Positions 1-7,910 of a stretch of 38,352 nt of DNA are shown piece by piece (the first letter of the stretch is position 1; every line of letters starts with the position of its first letter). The DNA comes from Lysobacterales bacterium. GTDB lineage: Bacteria; Pseudomonadota; Gammaproteobacteria; Xanthomonadales; Marinicellaceae. The stretch spans positions 1 through 38,352 of the forward strand of contig JAMOMK010000074.1 of assembly GCA_027067055.1 (NCBI GenBank), given 5' to 3'. The position numbers and the translations under genes were made by a program. The notes beneath the pieces are model-generated. The model saw only the letters and a list, made by a program, of their open reading frames with translations. It did no database searches and was not told the origin of the DNA.

Positions 1-787
1 TAACGGCTTTTTCATGAAAGCCCTTTAAAGGTTGAATATCACCTTCACGGTAATACTTCATACAATTATGGAATTCCTTTTTATCTATATTTTTAAGATA
101 AATCGCCAATAAAGACGCAAAGACAAACCCATAGTGTTTTTGCACAATATTGATTAATAACAAACGTGACAATCGACCATTGCCATCACGAAAGGGGTGA
201 ATAAAGATAAACTGCAACAATGCATATAAAGCTTTATTAATAGATTTGTCATCATTATTGTAAAAAGCTAAATAATCTTGCATATAATCCACAACCAATT
301 CTGGTGGAATGCAATAAAAAGCATTGGGGTTGGTTTTTGGATTACCTGCCCGCATTCCACTTGTTCGCACACCGTAGTTACGTTTTTTGGGTCGTAAACT
401 GGTATTGATTTTAGTTAGTTCATCAAGAGTCAATTTTTTACTTTTGTTTAACTCATCAAGAGCTTGATTAAATCGACTCACTGCTGAACACACATTTTTG
501 ACAAAACGGTTAGAACCACCCCGCGCAACATCCCACAGATACAATTCATCAATGGCACAATCGGCAAAACCGCTAGCGGTATTTTTATCCCCTGCTAAAA
601 ACTTAAGTAAATACAAGCTCAAAAAGCCACTATCAAAAGTCAGTGGCTTTAATTTGACATTTTCATTTATTCTTAAGGCTTCAAGTATTTCATTAGAAAC
701 CTTAATGGGTACAAAAATATAGCAATCTTTAATACTAGAATTAAATAAGTCGCCAACTAAATGCGTGTTATGCTTTTTAAAAGTCAT
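1..787 (-). CDS. Fic family protein (3' end outside window)
   Basis: A reading frame on the minus strand starts with ATG at 787 and runs off the window edge, leaving 262 residues visible. The Fic core HPFRDGNGR is seen at about residues 197-205, with the catalytic His at about 197 and a complete nucleotide-binding loop. Fic proteins usually transfer AMP from ATP onto target-protein hydroxyls; the target here is unknown. The N-terminal half resembles the Fic/DOC N-terminal region, and residues AGNPKTNPNAFYCIPP lie before the core, where such proteins have a flap-like stretch. I did not find a clear class II inhibitory motif (S/T-x3-E-G/N). The gene starts 22 bases after the stop of the membrane protein at 810-1619, so it is probably the third gene of a minus-strand unit led by the repeat-bearing gene at 2263. 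Confidence in the family is high; the biological role is unknown. Confidence 0.88.
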   Translation of the reverse strand, partial: MTFKKHNTHLVGDLFNSSIKDCYIFVPIKVSNEILEALRINENVKLKPLTFDSGFLSLYLLKFLAGDKNTASGFADCAIDELYLWDVARGGSNRFVKNVCSAVSRFNQALDELNKSKKLTLDELTKINTSLRPKKRNYGVRTSGMRAGNPKTNPNAFYCIPPELVVDYMQDYLAFYNNDDKSINKALYALLQFIFIHPFRDGNGRLSRLLLINIVQKHYGFVFASLLAIYLKNIDKKEFHNCMKYYREGDIQPLKGFHEKAV

Positions 788-809
788 ACTAATGAGGTTT
801 TAACAAAAC

Positions 810-1619
810 TTATTGTGATAATATATTCCTTAATATATTAACTATATTTTGAAATTCATAAACCTGATTAGAGGTGTACCTTATATTTAAATAGTCATAA
901 AAATTCATTTCACAATATTCATTGAATGAGATACATAATGTAAGCATAAAAATGCTATTTCTTTCACACTTACTAGTATTCCCATAATTACACCAATATA
1001 AATCATTTATAGTATCGGCATAGTTATATATCAACGTTTTATCCTTACTACCTAACTTAAAAGTTATCTGAGAAACTAAATTACTGTCATTTTTCAATAA
1101 ATATTTCAATGCATTATATTTTAGGTCACTAAATTCATCAGAGCTTTTAATATCATCTTTTGCTTTTTTTAAAAGCTTTAAAGAATATTTAGTTGAGCTG
1201 TAAACTAATGCATTAGATTTCTGGTTTTCAAGTTCTTTTTGCTGTATTTTCTTTTTTTCATCAGATAAAACACTTTGCTCTTGATAAGCAAGATCACATG
1301 TTTCTAAAATAAAATTAATTGCCATATTTTGCTTTTCGGATAACTGCAAATTTTTTGGCATATCATTAACATCAGAACAAACATTTAGAAAATTGTTTTT
1401 TTTCATATTTGAAAATGAATTATATAATAATTGAGGAGAACTACCAACTTCCACTTTGGGCTTATCTTTAGTTATACTTTCATTAAATTCTTGATTATAG
1501 TGAGACTTTTTTACCAATATACTTTTATTTATCTCAATCGGGTTACTCTTATATTCTACTATGAAATACAAAATCATCATAAGTATTGAAAGAACAATAA
1601 TTTTTTTAAATATAAGCAT
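810..1619 (-). CDS. Membrane-anchored protein of unknown function
   Basis: I do not recognise this 269-residue protein. It begins MLIFKKIIVLSILMMILYFI, a short basic start followed by a hydrophobic segment, so it is either membrane-anchored with one helix or exported. The rest is polar, Lys/Asn/Ser-rich and mostly helical-looking, with a Gln/Lys-rich coiled-coil-like stretch near residues 115-135 and a few Cys residues (for example CDLAYQ, CSDVND, WCNYG, CERNS). I chose the ATG at 1619 over an upstream in-frame TTG at 1628 because the ATG shares its first base with the TAA of the gene before it (TAATG). That arrangement is typical of translational coupling. Its very low GC content and its place between a repeat-bearing secreted gene and a Fic gene suggest accessory DNA. 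Confidence 0.7.
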   Translation of the reverse strand: MLIFKKIIVLSILMMILYFIVEYKSNPIEINKSILVKKSHYNQEFNESITKDKPKVEVGSSPQLLYNSFSNMKKNNFLNVCSDVNDMPKNLQLSEKQNMAINFILETCDLAYQEQSVLSDEKKKIQQKELENQKSNALVYSSTKYSLKLLKKAKDDIKSSDEFSDLKYNALKYLLKNDSNLVSQITFKLGSKDKTLIYNYADTINDLYWCNYGNTSKCERNSIFMLTLCISFNEYCEMNFYDYLNIRYTSNQVYEFQNIVNILRNILSQ

Positions 1620-2263
1620 TATAAACAAGAAGTTTCAACTAGAAATGGCACAGAAAGCTGCGGGGCAGATATTAAATACTTCCCAACACTTCTATCTGGC
1701 CAGGTGTGAGTGAAAGTATCTCCATGTTTATGATTATCCAACCAAATACGATGGGAAGCTCCAAACCAACCAAAACTTCTTGCTTTATGCCAGTGATATA
1801 GTGATTTAAAAATTAAAGCTGCTTGGTCAATCCTATTACCAGGAGCTTTATCAGAACACCCTCTGATCACATAACAAGCTTCATTACTTCCAAACGCACT
1901 AATAGAACCATTCTTATTAACTGTTCTAGCTTGAATAGAAGAAGGCATTCCCGGATATTCACACAATTCGATAGGATCATTACTACCATCATCATCACCG
2001 GAAGAATCATCACCACAAAGCCATTGACAAGCACTTCCAAAATCAATAGGGCAACTCAAAGTCCCAGATGACCAATTCCAATCACATCCATTTTGAGCAA
2101 ATACTGGTAAAGATACCAAACAAGATACTGTAAAAGCTGAGACTTGAACTATGCGTTTGGTGAGTTGTCTAAGAGTTCTGTTCTGTTCTGTTCTGTTCTG
2201 TTCTGTTCTGTTCTGTTCTGTTCTAGCCAAGCCTAAAGCACTTAAGATTTTATTTTGTTTCAT
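1619..2263 (-). CDS. Secreted Cys-rich protein with pentanucleotide repeat in its 5' coding region
   Basis: This 214-residue protein has no recognised family. The start is supported by a GGAG ribosome-binding site 7-8 bases before the ATG. Residues 14-30 are encoded by ten uninterrupted copies of a 5-base unit and read RTEQN repeated. A signal-peptide-like segment follows (KRIVQVSAFTVSCLVSLPVFA, near residues 36-56), with likely cleavage before QNGCDW. The mature part has about nine Cys, an acidic linker (DDSSGDDDGSND) and a C-terminal region rich in His and Trp (YHWHKARSFGWFGASHRIW). Since five is not a multiple of three, gain or loss of one unit would take the signal peptide and mature protein out of frame. 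No in-frame ATG lies between the repeat and the signal sequence. The stop overlaps the start of the next gene. Confidence 0.75.
   Translation of the reverse strand: MKQNKILSALGLARTEQNRTEQNRTEQNRTLRQLTKRIVQVSAFTVSCLVSLPVFAQNGCDWNWSSGTLSCPIDFGSACQWLCGDDSSGDDDGSNDPIELCEYPGMPSSIQARTVNKNGSISAFGSNEACYVIRGCSDKAPGNRIDQAALIFKSLYHWHKARSFGWFGASHRIWLDNHKHGDTFTHTWPDRSVGKYLISAPQLSVPFLVETSCL
2175..2224 (-). repeat. Ten tandem copies of a 5-base unit (AGAAC on the coding strand)
   Basis: The 50 bases are a perfect pentanucleotide array (GTTCT on the plus strand, AGAAC on the coding strand) with no interruption. It sits inside the coding region of the secreted protein, 13 codons after its start codon. Perfect short arrays in the first codons of surface or secreted genes are typical of slipped-strand phase-variable loci. 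Confidence 0.97.
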
Positions 2264-2395
2264 TTATTTCTCCATTTTTTAAAAATATAAATGCAACAGA
2301 TGTTAAGAATCATTGGTCAAATCGGTCATTTTTCATGGAGGGATTACTCCGTTTTTGTCAAATTTTTGCAATATCCATCAACAAGTTGCACTTTT

Positions 2396-2423
2396 ATATT
2401 AGCCATGTAAAAAAAAGAGTCAA
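2396..2423 (-). promoter_or_regulatory. Candidate sigma-70 promoter for the repeat-bearing gene
   Basis: On the minus strand a TTGACT box (2418-2423) and a TAATAT box (2396-2401) are separated by 16 bases. Transcription would begin near 2389, giving a leader of about 125 bases before the ATG at 2263. The stretch 2264-2490 holds no gene that I can see. Confidence 0.45.
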
Positions 2424-2490
2424 GATTTTTTTATAAATCATTTATAGATTAGAGTCTTCTAATATTTGCATTTCTATAGCGAACAAAAAA

Positions 2491-2513
2491 GCCTCAAGAA
2501 AATCTCTTGAGGC
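2491..2513 (-). terminator. Intrinsic terminator after the FadL-like gene
   Basis: A perfect 9-bp stem, GCCTCAAGA with TCTTGAGGC, has a 5-base loop. It is flanked by six A on one side and seven T on the other, so it could work in both directions. On the minus strand it lies just past the stop of the porin gene and upstream of the promoter for the repeat-bearing gene. Confidence 0.85.
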
Positions 2514-2541
2514 TTTTTTTTAACTTACTTTTTGACTAAAC

Positions 2542-3999
2542 TTATTTTCTTGAATAAGTAAAACCAACTTGGTATTGATTCATGTCAATTGAAATAGTCT
2601 GACTTGAATCAAATGGGTTTGGACCTGTTACTTTTTCACCTGCGCCGTACATGAAGGACATAGTCATTTCATTGCCACTTGCTAACTGCTTGGTGAAGCC
2701 TGCTGTAATATGTGATTTGATTACTGCTGGAGCTAAGATATTAAAGATAACATCTGATGACTCAATTGGTTGGTCGGTAATGCTGTAACCAACTCTTAGG
2801 ATTAAATCATCACTTTGCGACCACTCATAACCTGTTTTAACAATAGTCATGTCATTGTAACCAAAACCGAAACCGTTGCTTCCACCACCACAACCAGGAC
2901 CTGATGCTGCTAAAGAACCAGTAATCAAGAATGCATTTAAGGCATCAAAACATTGACCACCTGTTAATGGTGTAATGTCATTGCCAATTGACTTAACATC
3001 AGAATAATTGATGCGTTGAATATCAGCAACAAACGTGCCTTTTTCGCCAACATCAGCAGAAATACCGAATGTCCATGTTTCAGGAATATCAAAGTCACCA
3101 CCTTCTGCAAATAAACCTTTGTATTCATCAAATTCACCCATACTCATTTCTGACTGGTAAGATGCTCCAAAACGAATACCATCTGAAATCTGGCTATTAA
3201 AACCAATCTTTAATCCTCCACCATAAGAAGTAGAGTAACCATTATTAGTCAAATTTTCTGGTGAATTAGTTACACCAGCAAAAGACCCTAAACCCTTGGC
3301 TTCGAAACGTTGAAAAACACCAATTAAGCTAACACCAATTGATGAGTTTTCACCCACTTTCATTGAATAAGTTGGAGCAAAAAACAATTGCATTAAGTCA
3401 ATTCCTAATGTGCCATTACCAAATGTACCTGGAGCTGTTACTATTGTTTGTGTATTAGGGTTAAAAACATTGGCAGATCCGCCTTGGTATTCTGTATTCA
3501 TGCCGCCATTTCCATAAACCATAATACCAACAGATGAACGGTCAGATAACATTTTGTTCCAACCAAAACTTGGTACTGGGAATAAAGTATTTTCAGATTC
3601 AACATTGCCTGAACCTATTGAAAATGGTAGTTGGCATGGATTAGTTTGGGAAAACCCAGTTTGTCCAGGATTACAACTTGGAATAAATGTATTTGGTGTA
3701 AAAGGGTTGTAACCATTTGGCAAAGCAGGATTGCCTGTGACTTCGTATTCACGTTGCGGGCTAAACAAAGCAATTCCAATATCCATGCGATCACCAGCAA
3801 AAACCATATTAGCTGGATTTGTAGAACCAGCTAAAGAATCTACATTTTTTGCTTTTGCAACACCTGCTCCAGCTAGTCCTGCTTCAGACGGTGAGTAAGC
3901 ATGAGCAAAATAACCATTGGTTGCAGATGCAGATCCTGCCATTGTTAGTGCTGTTGTTATAGCAACAGTTATTAGTGACTTTTTATTCAAAAATGTCAT
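2542..3999 (-). CDS. FadL/OmpP1/TodX-family outer-membrane transport protein
   Basis: The 485-residue protein has a signal peptide ending near SASA and a mature start TNGYFAHAYSPSEAGLAGAGVAKA. This matches the FadL family N-terminus, in which the conserved NGYF..G start forms part of the hatch plug. The N-terminal pattern SLAGSTNPANMVFAGDRMDIG is also typical. The body alternates polar and hydrophobic residues as in a beta barrel, and the protein ends in a strand (YQVGFTYSRK). Members carry long-chain fatty acids or other hydrophobic compounds across the outer membrane; the substrate cannot be told here. Length is in the usual range of 420-490. The ribosome-binding site AAGGAG lies 9 bases before the ATG. 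The gene is divergent from clpS and followed by a strong terminator, so it is probably transcribed alone. Confidence 0.9.
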   Translation of the reverse strand: MTFLNKKSLITVAITTALTMAGSASATNGYFAHAYSPSEAGLAGAGVAKAKNVDSLAGSTNPANMVFAGDRMDIGIALFSPQREYEVTGNPALPNGYNPFTPNTFIPSCNPGQTGFSQTNPCQLPFSIGSGNVESENTLFPVPSFGWNKMLSDRSSVGIMVYGNGGMNTEYQGGSANVFNPNTQTIVTAPGTFGNGTLGIDLMQLFFAPTYSMKVGENSSIGVSLIGVFQRFEAKGLGSFAGVTNSPENLTNNGYSTSYGGGLKIGFNSQISDGIRFGASYQSEMSMGEFDEYKGLFAEGGDFDIPETWTFGISADVGEKGTFVADIQRINYSDVKSIGNDITPLTGGQCFDALNAFLITGSLAASGPGCGGGSNGFGFGYNDMTIVKTGYEWSQSDDLILRVGYSITDQPIESSDVIFNILAPAVIKSHITAGFTKQLASGNEMTMSFMYGAGEKVTGPNPFDSSQTISIDMNQYQVGFTYSRK

Positions 4000-4093
4000 A
4001 TTGTTAAACTCCTTGATTAATATTAAGTTAAGATAGCGTTAAAGGTTAGCCTAAAAGCGAATCTTTGTAAACTATTTGGATGAATATTAGAGA

Positions 4094-4121
4094 AATGTAA
4101 TATATAAAAGTAAATTACATT
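4094..4121. promoter_or_regulatory. Palindrome between the FadL-like gene and clpS
   Basis: A perfect 8-base inverted repeat, AATGTAAT and ATTACATT, has 12 bases between the arms. A third copy of ATTACATT lies at 4177-4184, just before the clpS start. The spacing and repetition suggest an operator for a dimeric regulator, but a chance occurrence in AT-rich DNA cannot be excluded. Confidence 0.3.
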
Positions 4122-4199
4122 GAAATTTTTTTAGAAAAATCTTGAAAAAACATGAAAACAACTCAAAATTAAAACAATTACATTTAAGCACTAAATTAT

Positions 4200-4520
4200 A
4201 TGTCTGACAAAGATTTATCTTGGGATAACCAAAGCCTTGTTTTTGAAGAAACACAGGAAGAAATAAAAGAACCTAATATGTACAAGGTTCTAATAATTAA
4301 TGATGATTTCACACCAATGGATTTTGTCATTGATGTATTAGTGCGTTTTTTTAGAATGGATGAAGAGAGAGCAACTCAGGTGATGATGCATGTACACACA
4401 CGCGGAAAAGGACTTTGCGGGATATTTACTCATGAAATTGCCGAAACTAAAATATTACAAGTCAATCACTACGCCAAAGAAAATCAACACCCTCTTTTGT
4501 GTATCATGGAGCAAGCGTAA
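4200..4520 (+). CDS. clpS: ATP-dependent Clp protease adaptor ClpS
   Basis: The 106-residue protein has the ClpS core: YKVLIINDDFTPMDFVIDVLVRFF, then the helix with HTRGKGLCGIFTHEIAETK. The NDD(F/Y)TPM segment and the downstream His and Met positions form the pocket that binds destabilising N-terminal residues (Leu, Phe, Tyr, Trp). ClpS delivers these substrates to ClpAP and blocks other ClpA substrates. The flexible acidic N-terminal tail (residues 1-25), which inserts into ClpA, is present. Its TAA shares a base with the ATG of clpA, so the two are co-translated. The gene aat, which adds Leu/Phe to N-termini, lies 2.6 kb away, so both ends of the pathway are in this window. Confidence 0.97.
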   Translation: MSDKDLSWDNQSLVFEETQEEIKEPNMYKVLIINDDFTPMDFVIDVLVRFFRMDEERATQVMMHVHTRGKGLCGIFTHEIAETKILQVNHYAKENQHPLLCIMEQA

Positions 4521-6775
4521 TGTTAGATAAAGAACTAGATCAAAATATAGGCAATATCTACCAACAAGCTATTTTTAATCGTCACGAATACTTGACGATG
4601 GAACATTTAATGTTAGGGTTGTTGAAAAATTCTAATGTCATTAAAGTTCTCGAAGAAATAGATTGCGATATTGAGTTATTAAAAATCGAGCTAGAACAAC
4701 ACATCGAACAATACATCGAAGTCTTGCCTGAAGATGTAGAATTTAATCCGCAACCTACCACGGCATTTCAACGTGTTATGCAACGGGCAATTTTTTCTAG
4801 CCAATCAGCAGAAGTGGATATTGTTACTGGCGAGCGCGTTTTGGTTTCCTTTTTTGAAGAGCATGAGTGTCATATTATTTTTCTATTTGCTAAACAAGGC
4901 ATCGAACGATTTGATATTGTTAGTACAATTGCTCACGGTGACTTTTCGCCGATGGATGGTTACGACAATTCCAGCGATGAAGAAAGCGAAGACCAATCCG
5001 ATGGAGTTGAAAGTTATTTAATCAACCTCAATGAAAAGGCCCAAGCTGGCAAAATCGACCCACTTATCGGCAGACACCAAGAGTTAGAGCGCGTTATCCA
5101 AATTTTACTTCGTCGTCGCAAAAACAATCCATTACTAGTGGGTGAACCTGGTGTTGGTAAAACTGCGGTTGCCGCCGGTCTTGCTAAACGCATTGTCGAT
5201 AAAGAAGTTCCTGAATTAATCCAAGATGCCATTGTTTTTTCATTGGATTTAGGCAGTATGTTGGCAGGTACTAAATACCGTGGTGATTTTGAAAAACGCA
5301 TGAAGAAAGTGATTCAACATGTGCAGAATATAGAACACTCTATTCTTTTTATTGACGAAATTCACACCATCATTGGTGCTGGAGCAGTCTCTGGTGGAAC
5401 TATGGACGCCTCCAATATGCTCAAGCCTGCATTAAGTAATGGTGAACTGCGTTGCATTGGTGCAACCACAGCGCAAGAAGCACGCAGTGTTTTTGACAAG
5501 GACCGTGCACTGGCACGTCGTTTTCAAAAAGTAGACATTAATGAACCAACAGTAAGTGAAACAATAGAAATCTTACAAGGACTAAAATCTCAATTTGAGT
5601 CCCATCATGGAGTCAAATACAGTAACGAATCCATCAAGGAAGCGGTAAAAATAACTTCGCGTTATTTAAACGACAAATTTTTACCTGATAAAGCCATTGA
5701 TGCTATAGATGAAGCAGGTTCGTGGCAACGCATCAAGGGGTTGCAAGAAACCTCAATTAACGAAAGTGACATTCGTCGAGTTGTTGCTTCTATGGCAAAA
5801 ATTCCTGTCAATGATTTAAACGGCGATGATATTCAACGATTGCAATCAATTGAACGCAATCTCAAAATGGTTATCTTTGGACAAGATGAAGCCATTAATA
5901 CCTTATCTACTGCTATCAAAATGTCACGAGCCGGTATGGCAAAAGTAGATCAACCTATTGCCAATTTATTATTTGCAGGACCAACGGGGGTCGGTAAAAC
6001 TGAAGTGGTCAAACAATTGTCGAATTTACTGGGTTTAAAATTACTGCGTTTTGACATGTCTGAATACATGGAGTCTCACAGTGTCGCTCGCCTAATTGGC
6101 TCGCCTCCTGGTTATGTGGGCCATGAAGAAGGTGGTTTATTGACTGATAAAGTTCACCAAAATCCACACAGTATCGTATTATTGGATGAAATTGAGAAAG
6201 CCCACCCTGATATTTTTAATGTCTTATTGCAAGTCATGGATAGAGGTACTCTAACCGATTCTAACGGCAGGGAAACGGACTTTAGAAACGTCTTGCTGAT
6301 CATGACTACCAATGCTGGAGCCGCAGAACAATCGCGTGATTCCATGGGCTTTACCGAACAAGACAACTCAAGTGATTCAGAACAAGCCATTAAACGTTTA
6401 TTTTCACCAGAATTTAGAAACAGATTAGATGCAACCATACAATTTAACCATCTAGCGCAAATGCATGTACTCAAAATTGTTGACAAAATTATTATTGAGC
6501 TAGAAGCTCAAATGTCAGATAAGTCTTTACGCTTCAAACTCAGTAACAATGCCAAACAGTGGTTGGTTGATAAAGGCTATGATAAGTCAATGGGCGCTAG
6601 ACCAATGCACCGAGCAATAGAACACTACATTAAGAAACCATTGATTGATGAGATATTATTTGGAAAACTAACCCAAGGTGGACTGGTTGTTATTGATGTC
6701 ATCAATGACAAACTGTCTTTTGCGATTAAATCTAATACACCGTTACTAGAAACTGATAAAAGCTCAGTTAGCTAA
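4520..6775 (+). CDS. clpA: ATP-dependent Clp protease ATP-binding subunit ClpA
   Basis: The 751-residue protein is a two-ring AAA+ unfoldase that feeds substrates to ClpP. The Clp N domain comes first (LDQNIGNIYQQAIFNRHEYLTMEHLMLGLL). It is followed by an acidic linker and the first ATPase domain, with Walker A GEPGVGKTAV and Walker B SILFIDEIHTIIGAG. The second ATPase domain has Walker A GPTGVGKTE and Walker B VLLDEIEKAHPDI, and the C-terminal domain contains GARPMHRAIEHYIKKPL. Length matches ClpA (about 750) rather than ClpB (about 860), and the long coiled-coil insert of ClpB is absent. I chose the ATG at 4520 over a GTG at 4499 because it sits in the TAATG overlap with clpS. clpP is not in the window. 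Confidence 0.97.
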   Translation: MLDKELDQNIGNIYQQAIFNRHEYLTMEHLMLGLLKNSNVIKVLEEIDCDIELLKIELEQHIEQYIEVLPEDVEFNPQPTTAFQRVMQRAIFSSQSAEVDIVTGERVLVSFFEEHECHIIFLFAKQGIERFDIVSTIAHGDFSPMDGYDNSSDEESEDQSDGVESYLINLNEKAQAGKIDPLIGRHQELERVIQILLRRRKNNPLLVGEPGVGKTAVAAGLAKRIVDKEVPELIQDAIVFSLDLGSMLAGTKYRGDFEKRMKKVIQHVQNIEHSILFIDEIHTIIGAGAVSGGTMDASNMLKPALSNGELRCIGATTAQEARSVFDKDRALARRFQKVDINEPTVSETIEILQGLKSQFESHHGVKYSNESIKEAVKITSRYLNDKFLPDKAIDAIDEAGSWQRIKGLQETSINESDIRRVVASMAKIPVNDLNGDDIQRLQSIERNLKMVIFGQDEAINTLSTAIKMSRAGMAKVDQPIANLLFAGPTGVGKTEVVKQLSNLLGLKLLRFDMSEYMESHSVARLIGSPPGYVGHEEGGLLTDKVHQNPHSIVLLDEIEKAHPDIFNVLLQVMDRGTLTDSNGRETDFRNVLLIMTTNAGAAEQSRDSMGFTEQDNSSDSEQAIKRLFSPEFRNRLDATIQFNHLAQMHVLKIVDKIIIELEAQMSDKSLRFKLSNNAKQWLVDKGYDKSMGARPMHRAIEHYIKKPLIDEILFGKLTQGGLVVIDVINDKLSFAIKSNTPLLETDKSSVS

Positions 6776-6782
6776 GTACTAG

Positions 6783-6820
6783 AACCTAGTTGCTACAATA
6801 AGTAATGTATCAACTAGGTT
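6783..6820. terminator. Stem-loop between clpA and infA
   Basis: A perfect 10-bp stem, AACCTAGTTG with CAACTAGGTT, has an 18-base loop and is followed by TATTTAT. It lies between two converging genes and could end transcription from both sides, although the T tract is short and the loop is long. Confidence 0.5.
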
Positions 6821-6843
6821 TATTTATGATGCAATATCAGGTA

Positions 6844-7062
6844 TTATTTTTTTCTAAAAGTGATACGACCCTTAGATAAGTCGTAAGGTGTTAATTCAAC
6901 AGTAACAGTATCACCTGTCAATATACGAATATAGTGCTTGCGCATGCGACCAGATATGTGTGCCGTTACTACGTGACCATTTTCTAGTTCTACTCTAAAC
7001 ATTGTGTTAGGTAAAGTCTCTGTGACTCTTCCTTCTAACTCAATTACATCTTCTTTTGCCAT
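6844..7062 (-). CDS. infA: Translation initiation factor IF-1
   Basis: The 72-residue protein is a complete single S1/OB-fold domain: [19 protein letters not shown], then [20 protein letters not shown] and a C-terminal [10 protein letters not shown]-1 binds the ribosomal A site during initiation. Length and sequence are fully typical. It lies convergent to clpA and upstream of aat's 3' end on the same strand, in the conserved gammaproteobacterial clpS-clpA-infA-aat neighbourhood; the tRNA-Ser found there in E. coli is not seen here. Confidence 0.97.
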   Translation of the reverse strand: MAKEDVIELEGRVTETLPNTMFRVELENGHVVTAHISGRMRKHYIRILTGDTVTVELTPYDLSKGRITFRKK

Positions 7063-7135
7063 ACTTCCTACGTGTTTTTAAATTGATGCGTATATTAGCA
7101 GATATACATGAACATTACATTAATGAATTCTGCAA

Positions 7136-7813
7136 TTATTGGCATATTTGACCTATATCTAGGTTTTTGGGTAAATATTGCTTAAATTCTCGAATTGAAA
7201 TCAATTCTGCCCCCATTGTCTCTAGGTGATCGCTGTGAGCTTGACAATCCAGAATTTTAAACTTGTTCTTGATTAAATGAGAACACAATTCATATAAGGC
7301 AAATTTTGATCCATTGGTTTGAACACTAAACATGGATTCGCCGTAAAATATATTCTCCAAAGCGATGCCGTAAATACCTCCGGCTAATTGTCCATCAATA
7401 TCAATTTCAAGGCAGTGGGCTACACCCATTTCATGTAGCTTTTGATAAGCTTGTTTCATCTCCTGTGTTATCCATGTACCTAAACCATCTTTTCGTATTT
7501 TGGCACATTGATTAATGACACTCGAAAAATTTCGATCAAAATGAACCGTATATTGAGTCTTTTTTAAAGCACGCTTAAAGCTTCGGGAGGCATGAAATTT
7601 ATCAGGGAAAAGCACCATACGTGGATTAGGCGACCACCATAAGATTGGCTCTTGTTCTGAATACCAAGGGAAAATACCATGACTGTAAGCCTTGGTTAAT
7701 GTTTCTGGATTTAGATTACCACCAAATGCCAGTAAACCACTGGGTTCACTTAAAGCTTCTTCGATGGGTGGAAATTCATCCTTTCCATCCATTGTTGGCA
7801 GATAAAATTGCAT
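7136..7813 (-). CDS. aat: Leucyl/phenylalanyl-tRNA--protein transferase
   Basis: The 225-residue protein transfers Leu or Phe from aminoacyl-tRNA to proteins with N-terminal Lys or Arg, creating signals read by ClpS/ClpAP. Family motifs are clear: GLLAFGGNLNPETLTKAYSHGIFPWY near residues 28-53, ILWWSPNPRMV after it, then GLGTWIT, YGIALENIFYGESMFS and LDCQAHSDHLETMGAELISI. Length matches the family (about 230). It reads toward infA on the minus strand with a gap of 73 bases. Its upstream region is shared with the divergent acetoacetyl-CoA synthetase gene. Confidence 0.96.
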   Translation of the reverse strand: MQFYLPTMDGKDEFPPIEEALSEPSGLLAFGGNLNPETLTKAYSHGIFPWYSEQEPILWWSPNPRMVLFPDKFHASRSFKRALKKTQYTVHFDRNFSSVINQCAKIRKDGLGTWITQEMKQAYQKLHEMGVAHCLEIDIDGQLAGGIYGIALENIFYGESMFSVQTNGSKFALYELCSHLIKNKFKILDCQAHSDHLETMGAELISIREFKQYLPKNLDIGQICQ

Positions 7814-7910
7814 ATGATAATGACTTAAAAATTTAGATTATAACGCAATCAACTGACTTTACCCTTTAGAATTTGTTAAAATATCTGACATTCTATTCCA
7901 TCAAATACTA

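Noticed and set aside
498-722. Plus-strand 74-codon frame
   Set aside because: It is antisense to the Fic coding region at 1-787, which has a recognisable catalytic motif; the plus frame has no family features.
6776-6843. tRNA-Ser between clpA and infA, as in E. coli
   Set aside because: The gap is only 68 bases and contains a simple stem-loop; there is no tRNA cloverleaf.
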